From Clostridia bacterium (GTDB taxonomy: Bacteria; Bacillota; Clostridia; Oscillospirales; CAG-272): a DNA stretch of 37,791 bases. Shown here piece after piece: positions 15,272 to 23,378 of this stretch; the stretch's first letter is position 1, and each line of letters begins with the position of its first letter. The translations under genes were made by a program, and so were the position numbers. Location: the NCBI GenBank assembly GCA_017646005.1, contig JAGCNJ010000009.1:1-37791 (forward strand), given 5' to 3'. The notes under the pieces are model-generated. The model had not been told where the DNA came from and searched no databases. It worked only from the letters and a program-made list of their open reading frames with translations.

Positions 15272-17557
15272 TCAAATATTGGTGGGATTTATGTCCGCCG
15301 ATAAAAGCACCGACGGGTATTTGCTTGTGAATTCGTCAAGCAGGATGGATATCATCTCTCGCAGACGCTTTGTGAACTTGCATTTTATAACAAGGCGCAT
15401 ACGGTATACGTTGTTGACCTTGTATACAGGCGCCTCGATCGGTCTGAATGCGGTTGCCGCGATATCCCTGTATTCGCCGCTCTGACCTATCATCTCGCGC
15501 AAACGCTTGTCAAGCTCGTTTGTTGCCGCAAAAAGCTCATGCTCCTTTTCGCTTGAAAGGGTAAGTAATGCAAAATCGCAAAACGGCGGGAAAACGAGTG
15601 CACGCCTTAATTTGATCGCGCTGTTGTAAAAGCCCTCGTAATCCTGTCTTGAAGAGTAGCCGAGAGTTTCGTTTTCGGGGTTATAGGTCTGTATAACGGC
15701 TCTGCCCGGCTTGCTTGCGCGCCCGGCTCTGCCGATGACCTGTGTTATAAGCGAAAATGCTCGCTCGGTAGCTCTGTAATCATCAAGATACAGTGCGCTG
15801 TCAGCGTTGACGATTCCGACGAGCGTAACGTCGGGGAAATCGTGTCCCTTGGTCACCATCTGTGTGCCGAGAAGTATATCCGCCTTGCGGTTTCTGAAAT
15901 CGTTCAGTATCTGCTCGTGCTTGAAGACTGCGTCCTCGCTTTGAGCCTTACCCGAAACCGTGTCTGCATCCATACGCAGTATCCTTGCCTTCGGGAATTT
16001 TTGTATGAGCTCATCCTCGACAAGCTGAGTGCCGTAGCCCTTGAAGCTTAAATGCTCACTGTTACAGCTTGGGCAAAGCTTTGGCATAGGTATTTTATAG
16101 TTACAGTAGTGGCAGACAAGCGTACCGCCGACACTGCTTTTTTTCTTGTGGAGCGTGAGCGATACGCTGCAATTCGGGCAGGTTATGACCTGACCGCACA
16201 TAACGCAGGATACGAAATTATTATATCCGCGACGGTTGACAAACAGTATGCTTTGCTCGTTTCTGTCAAGATTTTTTTGTATTTCTTCGCAAAGAGTGCT
16301 TCCGATGACCGACGTGTCAGCCTTTGCCGCGTCAAGCCTGCCGTCGGCTATTATTACTTCGGGCAAGGTTGCGTCGCCATATCTTTCGGTTAAGCGCACA
16401 AGCTTATAGCTTCCGCTTTCTGCCTTGTAAAAGCTTTCAAACGACGGGGTGGCGGACGATAAGAGCATAAACGCGTTATGATACGCCGCGCGGTATCTTG
16501 CGATATCCTTTGTGTGATATTTCGGCGACATATCCGACTTGTAGGTATGCTCCTGCTCCTCGTCAAGCACTATCATTCCAAGGTTTTTAAGCGGCGCGAA
16601 GATAGCACTTCTCGTGCCGATAACTACGTCAATCTCTCCCGATTCTATTCTGCGCCTTGCATCAAATCGTTCTGCAGGCGACAGTGAGGAGTGAAGCACC
16701 GCCACGCGCTTTCCGTAATATGAGCAGAAAAGCTCGACCGTCTGAACGGTAAGCGATATTTCGGGAACAAGCACGATGACCGATCTGCCGCTCTGGACGG
16801 TGCGGTCGATGAGCGCCTTTATGACACGGGTCTTTCCGCTTCCCGTTATGCCGTACAAAAGCGCGGCGCGTGCCTTGTGTGAATCAAGCTCTTCCGCAAG
16901 CTCGTTATACGCTCTTTTCTGCGCTTCGCTTAAGCTTGCTTCTTCGGGAGAGTTAGCTTTGTTTTCATAGGAATTTCTGAAAAGCTCAAGACTTTCGCAT
17001 CTGATAAGGCCCTGTGCGCAAAGCTTATCAAGCTGAGCCTTGCCCGCACCGAGAGCTTTGAGCTCGGTTTTGGTAAGCGGACTTTTGTCCTTCAATGCCG
17101 AAAGTATACGGTTTATTACGCTTCCGCGCACGGTAGCGTTTGCGCCTGTCTCGGTCAGAAAATAATTATATTCGTTTATCGCCTTGAGATGACCTTTTGC
17201 GATCTTGTCTACAGGGCCTGCGACCGTGTGAAGCGCGTCTGTAAAGGTGCAAAAGGTACGCTCTTTCAGAAAAGAGCATAGCCCGAGCATTTCCTCATCA
17301 AGAGAAATGCGGTCGGTTGCGACCGCCAGCACGGGCTTGACTTTATCATATTCACAGCTGTCCTTTATGCGTACAACTACCGCAAGACGGCTGTGGTTAG
17401 CTCTTGAAAAGGGAACCTTTACTATTGTTCCTGGGAAAACTTTGCCTGCAAGCTGCTCGGGTATAACGTAATCGTATATACACTCTGCCGCAAGAGGAAG
17501 ATCGAGCACGTAAACGCCTGCGTATGCGACAGAGCCTACAGAGCTGTTATCTGCCAT
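15272..17557 (-). CDS. priA: Primosomal replication restart helicase PriA
   Basis: 761 residues. This 3'-5' helicase reloads the replisome at stalled forks. An N-terminal DNA-binding domain (about 10-115) precedes a winged-helix linker and the helicase core. The core has Walker A GITGSGKT (236-243), the DEEQ box (332-335), eight Cys in four CxxC-type pairs forming two zinc sites (about 450-510), and the QVIGRAGRA motif. The start has only a weak RBS (CGGA) 3 nt away and lies 6 bp from rpoZ, so translation may be coupled. coaBC, often found between rpoZ and priA, is absent. Confidence 0.96.
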   Translation of the reverse strand: MADNSSVGSVAYAGVYVLDLPLAAECIYDYVIPEQLAGKVFPGTIVKVPFSRANHSRLAVVVRIKDSCEYDKVKPVLAVATDRISLDEEMLGLCSFLKERTFCTFTDALHTVAGPVDKIAKGHLKAINEYNYFLTETGANATVRGSVINRILSALKDKSPLTKTELKALGAGKAQLDKLCAQGLIRCESLELFRNSYENKANSPEEASLSEAQKRAYNELAEELDSHKARAALLYGITGSGKTRVIKALIDRTVQSGRSVIVLVPEISLTVQTVELFCSYYGKRVAVLHSSLSPAERFDARRRIESGEIDVVIGTRSAIFAPLKNLGMIVLDEEQEHTYKSDMSPKYHTKDIARYRAAYHNAFMLLSSATPSFESFYKAESGSYKLVRLTERYGDATLPEVIIADGRLDAAKADTSVIGSTLCEEIQKNLDRNEQSILFVNRRGYNNFVSCVMCGQVITCPNCSVSLTLHKKKSSVGGTLVCHYCNYKIPMPKLCPSCNSEHLSFKGYGTQLVEDELIQKFPKARILRMDADTVSGKAQSEDAVFKHEQILNDFRNRKADILLGTQMVTKGHDFPDVTLVGIVNADSALYLDDYRATERAFSLITQVIGRAGRASKPGRAVIQTYNPENETLGYSSRQDYEGFYNSAIKLRRALVFPPFCDFALLTLSSEKEHELFAATNELDKRLREMIGQSGEYRDIAATAFRPIEAPVYKVNNVYRMRLVIKCKFTKRLREMISILLDEFTSKYPSVLLSADINPTNI

Positions 17558-17563
17558 TTTCCG

Positions 17564-17854
17564 TTATATGTTTTCTTCTTCCTCATCAACTATGAGAGAC
17601 TCCTCGTTGATACGGAATTCTCCCGAATTGATGCGGTTGATAGCGGTCTTTACAGCCTTGTCATCGCGGAATTCGCGCTTGATCATGGCAACGAGACTCT
17701 TTTCTGTTTCCTTGTTGGAGATAAGCTTTTCAGCGGCCTCGCGCTGACGCACGTATTCGTCTGTTACAAGACGTGCGCACTTTGCCGTGGCAACTACGAG
17801 AGTGTATCTGTTGAATTTGCCCTTTGTAAGCTCATCGATTGACGGGTAGATCAT
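17564..17854 (-). CDS. rpoZ: DNA-directed RNA polymerase omega subunit
   Basis: 96 residues. MIYPSIDELTKGKFNRYTLVVATAKCARLV matches the omega N-terminal fold that clamps the beta-prime C-terminus and aids RNA polymerase assembly. The acidic C-terminal tail is variable in the family. It sits between remA and priA. The start ATG has TAGGT 6 nt upstream. Confidence 0.92.
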   Translation of the reverse strand: MIYPSIDELTKGKFNRYTLVVATAKCARLVTDEYVRQREAAEKLISNKETEKSLVAMIKREFRDDKAVKTAINRINSGEFRINEESLIVDEEEENI

Positions 17855-17912
17855 ATTAAACCTACAAAAATGTATGTGCGTGTTTTTTTATTATTGACTA
17901 GTTTGTTAAAAA

Positions 17913-18182
17913 TTACTCCGAAGCGTCCTCATCGTCCTCATTGTCCGATTTTCCGTTAAGACGTCCCGAAAGCGTTTCGGGTTGGATCGCCGAAAGTATT
18001 ACGTGATCGCTGTCGGTGATAATCACCGAGCGGGTGCGTCTGCCGCAGCTGATGTCGATCGCTCTGCCGTCGTCCTTGGCATCCTGCACTATTCTTTTGA
18101 TCGGTGCGGAATCGGGTGAAGCGAGCGCGACTATTCTTTCAAGCGCGATCATATTACCAAAGCCTGCGTTTATGAATTTCAT
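17913..18182 (-). CDS. remA: RemA/DUF370 family DNA-binding regulator
   Basis: 89 residues. The start [25 protein letters not shown] and the [13 protein letters not shown] core are typical of the DUF370/RemA family. In Bacillus RemA activates extracellular-matrix and osmoprotection genes by forming ring-like arcs on DNA. The C-terminal 15 residues are Glu/Asp-rich and non-conserved. It lies 14 bp downstream of yicC. gmk, normally the next gene, is missing. Confidence 0.93.
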   Translation of the reverse strand: MKFINAGFGNMIALERIVALASPDSAPIKRIVQDAKDDGRAIDISCGRRTRSVIITDSDHVILSAIQPETLSGRLNGKSDNEDDEDASE

Positions 18183-18196
18183 AGACCTTTGACTCC

Positions 18197-19084
18197 TTAC
18201 TCGATATTCTGTATCTGTTCGCGGATCTTTTCAAGCTCGCTTTTCATTTCGACAACGACCGATGCGATATCGGCATTATTGCACTTGGAGCCTGTGGTGT
18301 TGATCTCGCGGTTGATTTCCTGAAGCAGAAAATCTATCTTTCGTCCGATAGGCGTGTCCTCGGTGAATATCTTCTTAAACGCGTCAAAGTGACAGTCAAG
18401 CCTTACCATTTCCTCGTCTATAGCGACTCTGTCCGCGTATATTGCGCACTCGGTCAGTATGAGCGATTCATTAAGCTCAACGCCGCTGTCGGCAATTGCC
18501 TGTCTTAATTTATTTTCAAAGCGCTCGCGGTAATTTTTGATATCGGTTTCGGAATAAGCGGCAACCGTTTTCTTAAGCTCCTCTATTTTAGCAAGCTTTT
18601 CGAGAATGTCTGCTTTAAGCTTTTCACCCTCAGCCTCGCGAACCTTTATAAATTCTGCGATGGATTCGTCAAGCACGGGCTTGATTTCAAGCCATGCCGC
18701 TTCCATATCCTCTTCCTTTTTCACCACCGTGAATATCTCCCGGTTTTGCGCCACGCTCATTGTGGTGATATCGTCGGGAAGTGAGAATTTGTCGCGCAGA
18801 GCTTTAAGCGCATTTATATAGCTTTCGGCGTAAGCAGAATCGATATCGACAAGCGTGCCGGTATCCTCTGTTATTTCAACTCCGATATAAGCGTCAAGCT
18901 TACCGCGGCTGATGCCGCATTCGGAAAGATATCTGCGCACCCTGTCCTCAAGGAAGGAGAAAACGCGGGATATTTTGACCGTGCAGTCAAGGTATCGGTT
19001 ATTGACCGACTTAAGCTCGACCGTGATGTTTTTTGTGGGCGACGTCTGCGTTTTTCTTGCAAAAGCCGTCATGCTTTTTACCAT
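18197..19084 (-). CDS. yicC: YicC/YloC family endoribonuclease
   Basis: 295 residues from the ATG at 19084, which has GGAG 6 nt upstream; a TTG four codons earlier is less likely. [13 protein letters not shown] is the family's usual start, and the C-terminus ([23 protein letters not shown]...) is the DUF1732 block with the conserved Glu/Asn residues. Members are metal-dependent endoribonucleases linked to RNA turnover and sporulation. It is the first gene of the operon, behind a consensus promoter. Confidence 0.95.
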   Translation of the reverse strand: MVKSMTAFARKTQTSPTKNITVELKSVNNRYLDCTVKISRVFSFLEDRVRRYLSECGISRGKLDAYIGVEITEDTGTLVDIDSAYAESYINALKALRDKFSLPDDITTMSVAQNREIFTVVKKEEDMEAAWLEIKPVLDESIAEFIKVREAEGEKLKADILEKLAKIEELKKTVAAYSETDIKNYRERFENKLRQAIADSGVELNESLILTECAIYADRVAIDEEMVRLDCHFDAFKKIFTEDTPIGRKIDFLLQEINREINTTGSKCNNADIASVVVEMKSELEKIREQIQNIE

Positions 19085-19098
19085 AATTGTCTCCAATC

Positions 19099-19112
19099 CG
19101 CCCGCGCGGGCG
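19099..19112. promoter_or_regulatory. GC-only palindrome in the yicC operon leader
   Basis: CGCCCGCGCGGGCG is a perfect 14-bp palindrome in an AT-rich leader, about 18-25 nt after the -10 and just before the yicC RBS. It could be a stable mRNA stem that limits ribosome access or a protein-binding site. Confidence 0.5.
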
Positions 19113-19129
19113 CATACTTATAAACATAT

Positions 19130-19158
19130 ATTATATCATATAACATCGCGTTTGTCAA
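19130..19158 (-). promoter_or_regulatory. Consensus promoter of the yicC-rsgA operon
   Basis: TTGACA (19158-19153), a 17-bp spacer, then TATAAT (19135-19130) on the minus strand. No other clear promoter or terminator is seen before 7100, so twelve genes may be read from here. Confidence 0.92.
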
Positions 19159-19228
19159 CCGCAAAAGCTTTGGTAAAGTCCACTTTTTGCCGTTATTTAG
19201 TGCGATTCACAGCACGCTTACCGAAACA

Positions 19229-21094
19229 TTATTTCTTTTCCAGCTTGATAACGACTGCAGATCTGTCGCCGGGAGAGCAAACGGTTATTCCGTTTGCTTC
19301 AAAGAAACCCGCATCCTTGCGTATTTCGTTGTATTCGTATTCACCGCTGTCAAGCACGGGATACACCGTGATTTTTGGCTGCGTGATCTTTGCCGTGTAC
19401 ACGACTATCATAACCGTGTCGTCGGCACTGTACTGAAGCGCTAAAAGTCTTTCGGTCGACGAAAGTACACGGCAGACCGAATCTTTTGTGAAGCAGGTCT
19501 CCTTTTTATGCTCGGAGATCATGTCGGCAAGAGCTTTTTTCGTGCTTTCGTTAAGCATAGTCAGATCACAGCTTATTCCTATCGGACCGCCCTTGAAAAA
19601 GCCTTTGAGATAGCTGAGGCTCACGCCTGTAATGTCGCTCCACAAGCCGTCTGCCGACGCTATGAGGTGCGAGGTGATATTTTTATCATAGCAGGTGGGT
19701 GTGAAGCCGTCCTTGTCGGTTATAACTATCCATTTTTCGATTGCCGAGGGGAGCATACGAAGCATAGTGTCGCGGTATATGCGGGTGATATCGAACGGAC
19801 AGTGATTGTCCGACGGCCACACCGAATCAAAGCAATCGAGCATATTGATGGTTGTGCGGAAGCCTCCCGATGCGCATGCCTCGAGATAGATATCGGGGTA
19901 TTTGTCTCTTATTGCCTTTATGAATCTTTTGAACCCCCTGTAGTATTTGGTGAATGCGCTTCTGTGAGGGTCGATCATAAGATTCGTGTTGAAATCGAAC
20001 TTAAAAAAGTCTATGTTGTAGCGCTCGACAAGCCCCAAGGTTACGTCGGTTATATATTTAAGCGCATTTTCATTTGCAAAATCGAGAAGAAGCATTGTTC
20101 CGTTGTCAAGATAGTATTCCGGATATTGCTTTGCAGGACGTGCGGTTTTGACGCATCTTTCGGGCTCAAGCCATAGTCCGAATTTCATACCGCGCTCGTG
20201 TACCCTGTCGGAAACCGATCTCATATTGCCCTTGTATGCGCTTTCTGTATTTTCGACCCAGTCACCCACACACAGATTCCAACCCTCGCCTGTTCCGAAC
20301 CAGCCCGCGTCGAGATTAAAGTACTCGCATCCCAGCCTTGCGGCTTCGTCTATCTGCGTATATACCTTGTCAAGCTCAATGCGGTCGAAAAACGCAAGCC
20401 AAGTGTCGTACATGACGGGGAGAGTCTTTCTCGGATATCTGTTTTTCATATACTCGTGGAGCAGATATGCGTCAAAGGTATCCTTGTCCTTGAACTCATA
20501 GTAAAGTATCTCGGGAAATTCAAAGCTTTCGCCCGACTTTAATTCAAGCTTCAGCATAGGGTCGTTCAGGGATATTTCCACGACCGTGTATACGTTGAGA
20601 TTGTTCTGACTTTTTGCGGAGGCAGACATTTTCCACGCGCCCTCACTCAACAGATGAAAAACGACACCTGTTTTCGCCTTCATATCCCATACACCGAGCA
20701 TAGGAGCGGCGGCGTCAGCCATACGAGTGCCTCTTGCTTCGGCTTCTATCTTTGTGTTCAGCCTTTGCCAGTTTCCGACACTTTCGTTTGACCAGCCATT
20801 ATACTGCGTGTATATTTCATATTCATCGCCCAAAAAGCAAAAGCGGGACTTATAATCGTAAATTTCAAGTGTTTTTCCGGATGTATTGACAACCGTGTCT
20901 TTTCTTGAAAATATTTTTCCTTCGGCGGTTATATTTCCCGAAACTGTCATATTATCGCATTCCGACTCAAAGCCGTTATCGGTAAGGATCGTTTCTATCG
21001 GATACCCGTCCTTCACAAGAGCGTTTGAATATATCGAATAAGTGTCCGAAATTCCGGCAAGAGAATTGAAATTGAATATACCCTTCATATCCAT
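19229..21094 (-). CDS. Alpha-galactosidase, glycoside hydrolase family 36 (clan GH-D)
   Basis: 621 residues without a signal peptide, so cytoplasmic. An N-terminal beta-sandwich (about 1-220) precedes the TIM barrel. The barrel has NLDAGWFG (260-267), a predicted nucleophile Asp367 in FFKFDFN, EACASGG and a predicted acid/base Asp429 in WPSDN. It should remove alpha-galactosyl groups from raffinose-family sugars or galactomannan fragments. It is shorter than typical GH36 enzymes (about 700-740), mainly from a shorter N-terminal domain. RBS GGAGG is 9 nt before the ATG. It lies 21 bp after the 21116 gene, likely in the same transcript. Related retaining alpha-glycosidases of the clan cannot be excluded. 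Confidence 0.9.
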   Translation of the reverse strand: MDMKGIFNFNSLAGISDTYSIYSNALVKDGYPIETILTDNGFESECDNMTVSGNITAEGKIFSRKDTVVNTSGKTLEIYDYKSRFCFLGDEYEIYTQYNGWSNESVGNWQRLNTKIEAEARGTRMADAAAPMLGVWDMKAKTGVVFHLLSEGAWKMSASAKSQNNLNVYTVVEISLNDPMLKLELKSGESFEFPEILYYEFKDKDTFDAYLLHEYMKNRYPRKTLPVMYDTWLAFFDRIELDKVYTQIDEAARLGCEYFNLDAGWFGTGEGWNLCVGDWVENTESAYKGNMRSVSDRVHERGMKFGLWLEPERCVKTARPAKQYPEYYLDNGTMLLLDFANENALKYITDVTLGLVERYNIDFFKFDFNTNLMIDPHRSAFTKYYRGFKRFIKAIRDKYPDIYLEACASGGFRTTINMLDCFDSVWPSDNHCPFDITRIYRDTMLRMLPSAIEKWIVITDKDGFTPTCYDKNITSHLIASADGLWSDITGVSLSYLKGFFKGGPIGISCDLTMLNESTKKALADMISEHKKETCFTKDSVCRVLSSTERLLALQYSADDTVMIVVYTAKITQPKITVYPVLDSGEYEYNEIRKDAGFFEANGITVCSPGDRSAVVIKLEKK

Positions 21095-21115
21095 CGTGAA
21101 TTACCTCCTTAAAAA

Positions 21116-21733
21116 TCAGTTTCCCTGCACGAGCGAGCGCAAAAACGCTCTCTGAGCATCGTCGAGATTATCCCCGACCTTGCTTATGTAGTTTTCCATA
21201 TCGAGCCGCGCTTTTTCAAAAATGTAGCCCTCTCGCTCGTTTATAAGCTTTATAAGCGTTTCTCTGTGGTCCTTTTCGGGGCTTGTCAGCAAGCCCATAA
21301 CAAGCTCCTTATGCTCTTCTGAAAGAAGCGAGAACAGCCGCGCATCGTCCTTTGCAAATTCCGCAAGGAAGCCCGATCTGCGCTTTTCACCCTTAAGTAT
21401 CGCCGCTTCAAAGGCTTCGGTATAGGCATCGACAAGACTTTCGGGGTCTATTTTGCGAAGTCTTTCTTCAATGATATCCGAGCCCGGGAAGCTCATATCC
21501 GATACCCAGTCCATAAGTCTGCGTGTGATATTTGCCGCAAGGAGCTCTTCGTCCGTGCGAGCTGCTAAAATTTTCGCACAGGCTTCCCATATATCCTTAC
21601 CGTGCTCGGGTGTTTCGGGCATTAAAAATACGCAGATGCTTTTTATCCCGCGTGCTTCTTTTATTGCTTCTTCGCGTATATTTTCGTCGCTTCTTATGCT
21701 TAACCTGTCAAAAAGAGAGTCAATATTGCACAT
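21116..21733 (-). CDS. Helical protein of unknown function upstream of the alpha-galactosidase
   Basis: 205 residues, acidic and mostly alpha-helical, with no signal peptide or membrane helix. The segment RRLMDWVSDMSFPGSDIIEERLRKI resembles the short HEAT-like DUF5071 proteins, but I hold this only as a weak similarity. The second half (about 105-205) looks like paired helices with conserved Leu spacing. It is the first gene after a strong promoter and shares a transcript with the GH36 gene, which does not by itself tell its role. Confidence 0.8.
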   Translation of the reverse strand: MCNIDSLFDRLSIRSDENIREEAIKEARGIKSICVFLMPETPEHGKDIWEACAKILAARTDEELLAANITRRLMDWVSDMSFPGSDIIEERLRKIDPESLVDAYTEAFEAAILKGEKRRSGFLAEFAKDDARLFSLLSEEHKELVMGLLTSPEKDHRETLIKLINEREGYIFEKARLDMENYISKVGDNLDDAQRAFLRSLVQGN

Positions 21734-21761
21734 AAGTTAAAACCTCCGTATGTATAATTTA

Positions 21762-21791
21762 ATTATATCACAGACCTACACGCGATGTCAA
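21762..21791 (-). promoter_or_regulatory. Promoter of the 21116-alpha-galactosidase unit
   Basis: TTGACA (21791-21786), an 18-bp spacer, then TATAAT (21767-21762) on the minus strand. The 21116 start codon is about 29 bp downstream, after GGAGG. The 77-bp space is shared with the divergent gene at 21810. Confidence 0.88.
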
Positions 21792-21809
21792 CACCGAAAG
21801 GAGCAAATA

Positions 21810-22412
21810 ATGGCTTTTTCAAAGGAAAATATAAACAAAACCGTAAGCCTTGGTCGTGCGCGGGAGCTTATTGTAAGACTTGCTTATGTAAAAAACGACG
21901 AGTGTGAGTACGCAAGCAACTATAATCGTGCAATATCCGAAAAAATAATGGCTTTTGCGACTGCTGATTTGCCGGTGCGTTTGAGCTGTAATGCTTCTGC
22001 TGTAGTGTTGCTCACGCCGTATATAACCCTTGTCCGCGACGGGATACTGAGTGTGAAATATGACTTTACGGTGAGTGCTGACGGCGCTTTGCTTTTTCAC
22101 AGGCGCTTTGGCATAAATATGCTTACGAAAAAGAAAATTTTACTTCTTTCCCGCTTTATTTCGGGAAAGGTGAAGAAAAAGGATTCATTTTCGTATTATC
22201 TGTTACCCGACGGCGACAAGATTTTGTACGTCCCGATAATAAAAAGCCTGAACCAAGGCACGCGTATACAGCGTGCAAGTGAGATCGATGCTTACTGTGA
22301 CGGCGCGCCTGTCCGGGTGAAAATAAAAATACCGCCCTGTCTTGATGCAGGGCGGATAAAGCCTGATGTTGAAGCGGAAAGCAAGGCTTTGTCACATAGC
22401 TCCAAGCCTTAG
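21810..22412 (+). CDS. Protein of unknown function, divergent from the alpha-galactosidase unit
   Basis: 200 residues from the ATG at 21810, chosen because AAGGAG lies 6 nt upstream; the frame is open further upstream but crosses the divergent promoter region. No signal peptide or transmembrane helix is evident. Beta-rich segments (ILSVKYDFTVSADGALLFHRRF) follow a helical start (MAFSKENINKTVSLGRARELIV). A basic middle (TKKKILLLSRFISGKVKKKD) precedes a Pro-rich end. I do not recognise the family. Its last 21 nt overlap the 3' end of nadA on the other strand. Confidence 0.75.
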   Translation: MAFSKENINKTVSLGRARELIVRLAYVKNDECEYASNYNRAISEKIMAFATADLPVRLSCNASAVVLLTPYITLVRDGILSVKYDFTVSADGALLFHRRFGINMLTKKKILLLSRFISGKVKKKDSFSYYLLPDGDKILYVPIIKSLNQGTRIQRASEIDAYCDGAPVRVKIKIPPCLDAGRIKPDVEAESKALSHSSKP

Positions 22413-23312
22413 CATTTCGTCTATCGGACGGCGTGCGAGACGTATCGTTTCATCATCAAGCACGATCTCTTCACGCACTTTTCCGCTTACGGCGTTGTAT
22501 ACGTCCGTAAGTGTAGTAAGGCGCATATCGTGGCAGTAAAGGTGCTTTGAAAGCGGATAGAAAAGCTTATTCGGGCACGAAAACTGCAAATGCTCGACGA
22601 TGCTGTTTTCTGTGCCGATTATAAATTCTTTTGCATAGCTTTTTTTAGCATATGCCATGATCTCGGTCGTGCTTCCGGCAAAATCGGCAAGAGAAGTGAC
22701 CTCGTTTCGACATTCGGGGTGAACAAGCAAAAGCGCATCCGGATGCGCGGCGCGTGCCGTTTCGACGTCGCTTGCGCTTGCAAGCAGGTGTGTCGGGCAT
22801 CCGCCGTTGAAGAGCTTTACGTTTTTTTGCGGCAGCTTTTGTGCTACCCATTGTCCTAAATTGCAGTCGGGTATAAATATCACATTTTTGTTATTAAGAT
22901 TATTTATAACCTTTACCGCGGATGATGACGTAACGCAAACATCGCAGACAGTTTTGAGCTCTGCCGTGGTGTTTATGTAAGCCGCGATAGCGTATCCGGG
23001 ATATTTTTCTCTAAGCTCAAGTATAAATTTTTTGTCCATCTGTTCAGCCATGGGACAACCTGCATTTGCGTTTGAAAGAAGCACGGTCTTGTGCGGCGAA
23101 AGTATCTTTGCCGTCTCCGCCATAAACCTTACTCCGCACATAAGCACGGTATTCTGTTTTGCTTCTGCTGCTCTTTCGCTGAGCCCGAATGAGTCGCCGA
23201 TAAAGTCGGCGACTTCTAAAATATCCTGACTCTGATATGCGTGTACGAGTATACAGATATCGTTTTCACGCTTGAGCCTTAATATCTCATTTTTCATTTC
23301 CTGTACGGTCAT
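22392..23312 (-). CDS. nadA: Quinolinate synthase A
   Basis: 306 residues. It condenses iminoaspartate with dihydroxyacetone phosphate to quinolinate for NAD synthesis, using a 4Fe-4S cluster. Three Cys at family-like spacing, 86 (NAGCPMA), 171 (GGCPTH) and 260 (LYCHDMRL), are the probable cluster ligands; HAYQ (24-27), GDSFGLS and GVRFMAETAKIL are conserved. The usual partners nadB and nadC are not in this window. RBS GAGGA is 7 nt before the ATG. No separate promoter is visible, and the pnp terminator lies 20 bp upstream. Confidence 0.95.
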   Translation of the reverse strand: MTVQEMKNEILRLKRENDICILVHAYQSQDILEVADFIGDSFGLSERAAEAKQNTVLMCGVRFMAETAKILSPHKTVLLSNANAGCPMAEQMDKKFILELREKYPGYAIAAYINTTAELKTVCDVCVTSSSAVKVINNLNNKNVIFIPDCNLGQWVAQKLPQKNVKLFNGGCPTHLLASASDVETARAAHPDALLLVHPECRNEVTSLADFAGSTTEIMAYAKKSYAKEFIIGTENSIVEHLQFSCPNKLFYPLSKHLYCHDMRLTTLTDVYNAVSGKVREEIVLDDETIRLARRPIDEMLRLGAM

Positions 23313-23331
23313 ATGCTTATCCTCATGCTAT

Positions 23332-23371
23332 AAAAATGCTGTCGCAAACGGATTTTGTTGCGACAGCATTT
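23332..23371 (-). terminator. Rho-independent terminator of pnp
   Basis: AAATGCTGTCGCAA (23334-23347) and TTGCGACAGCATTT (23358-23371) form a perfect 14-bp stem, followed by a T run on the minus strand. It lies 8 bp after the pnp stop. Confidence 0.92.
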
Positions 23372-23378
23372 GTTTTAA

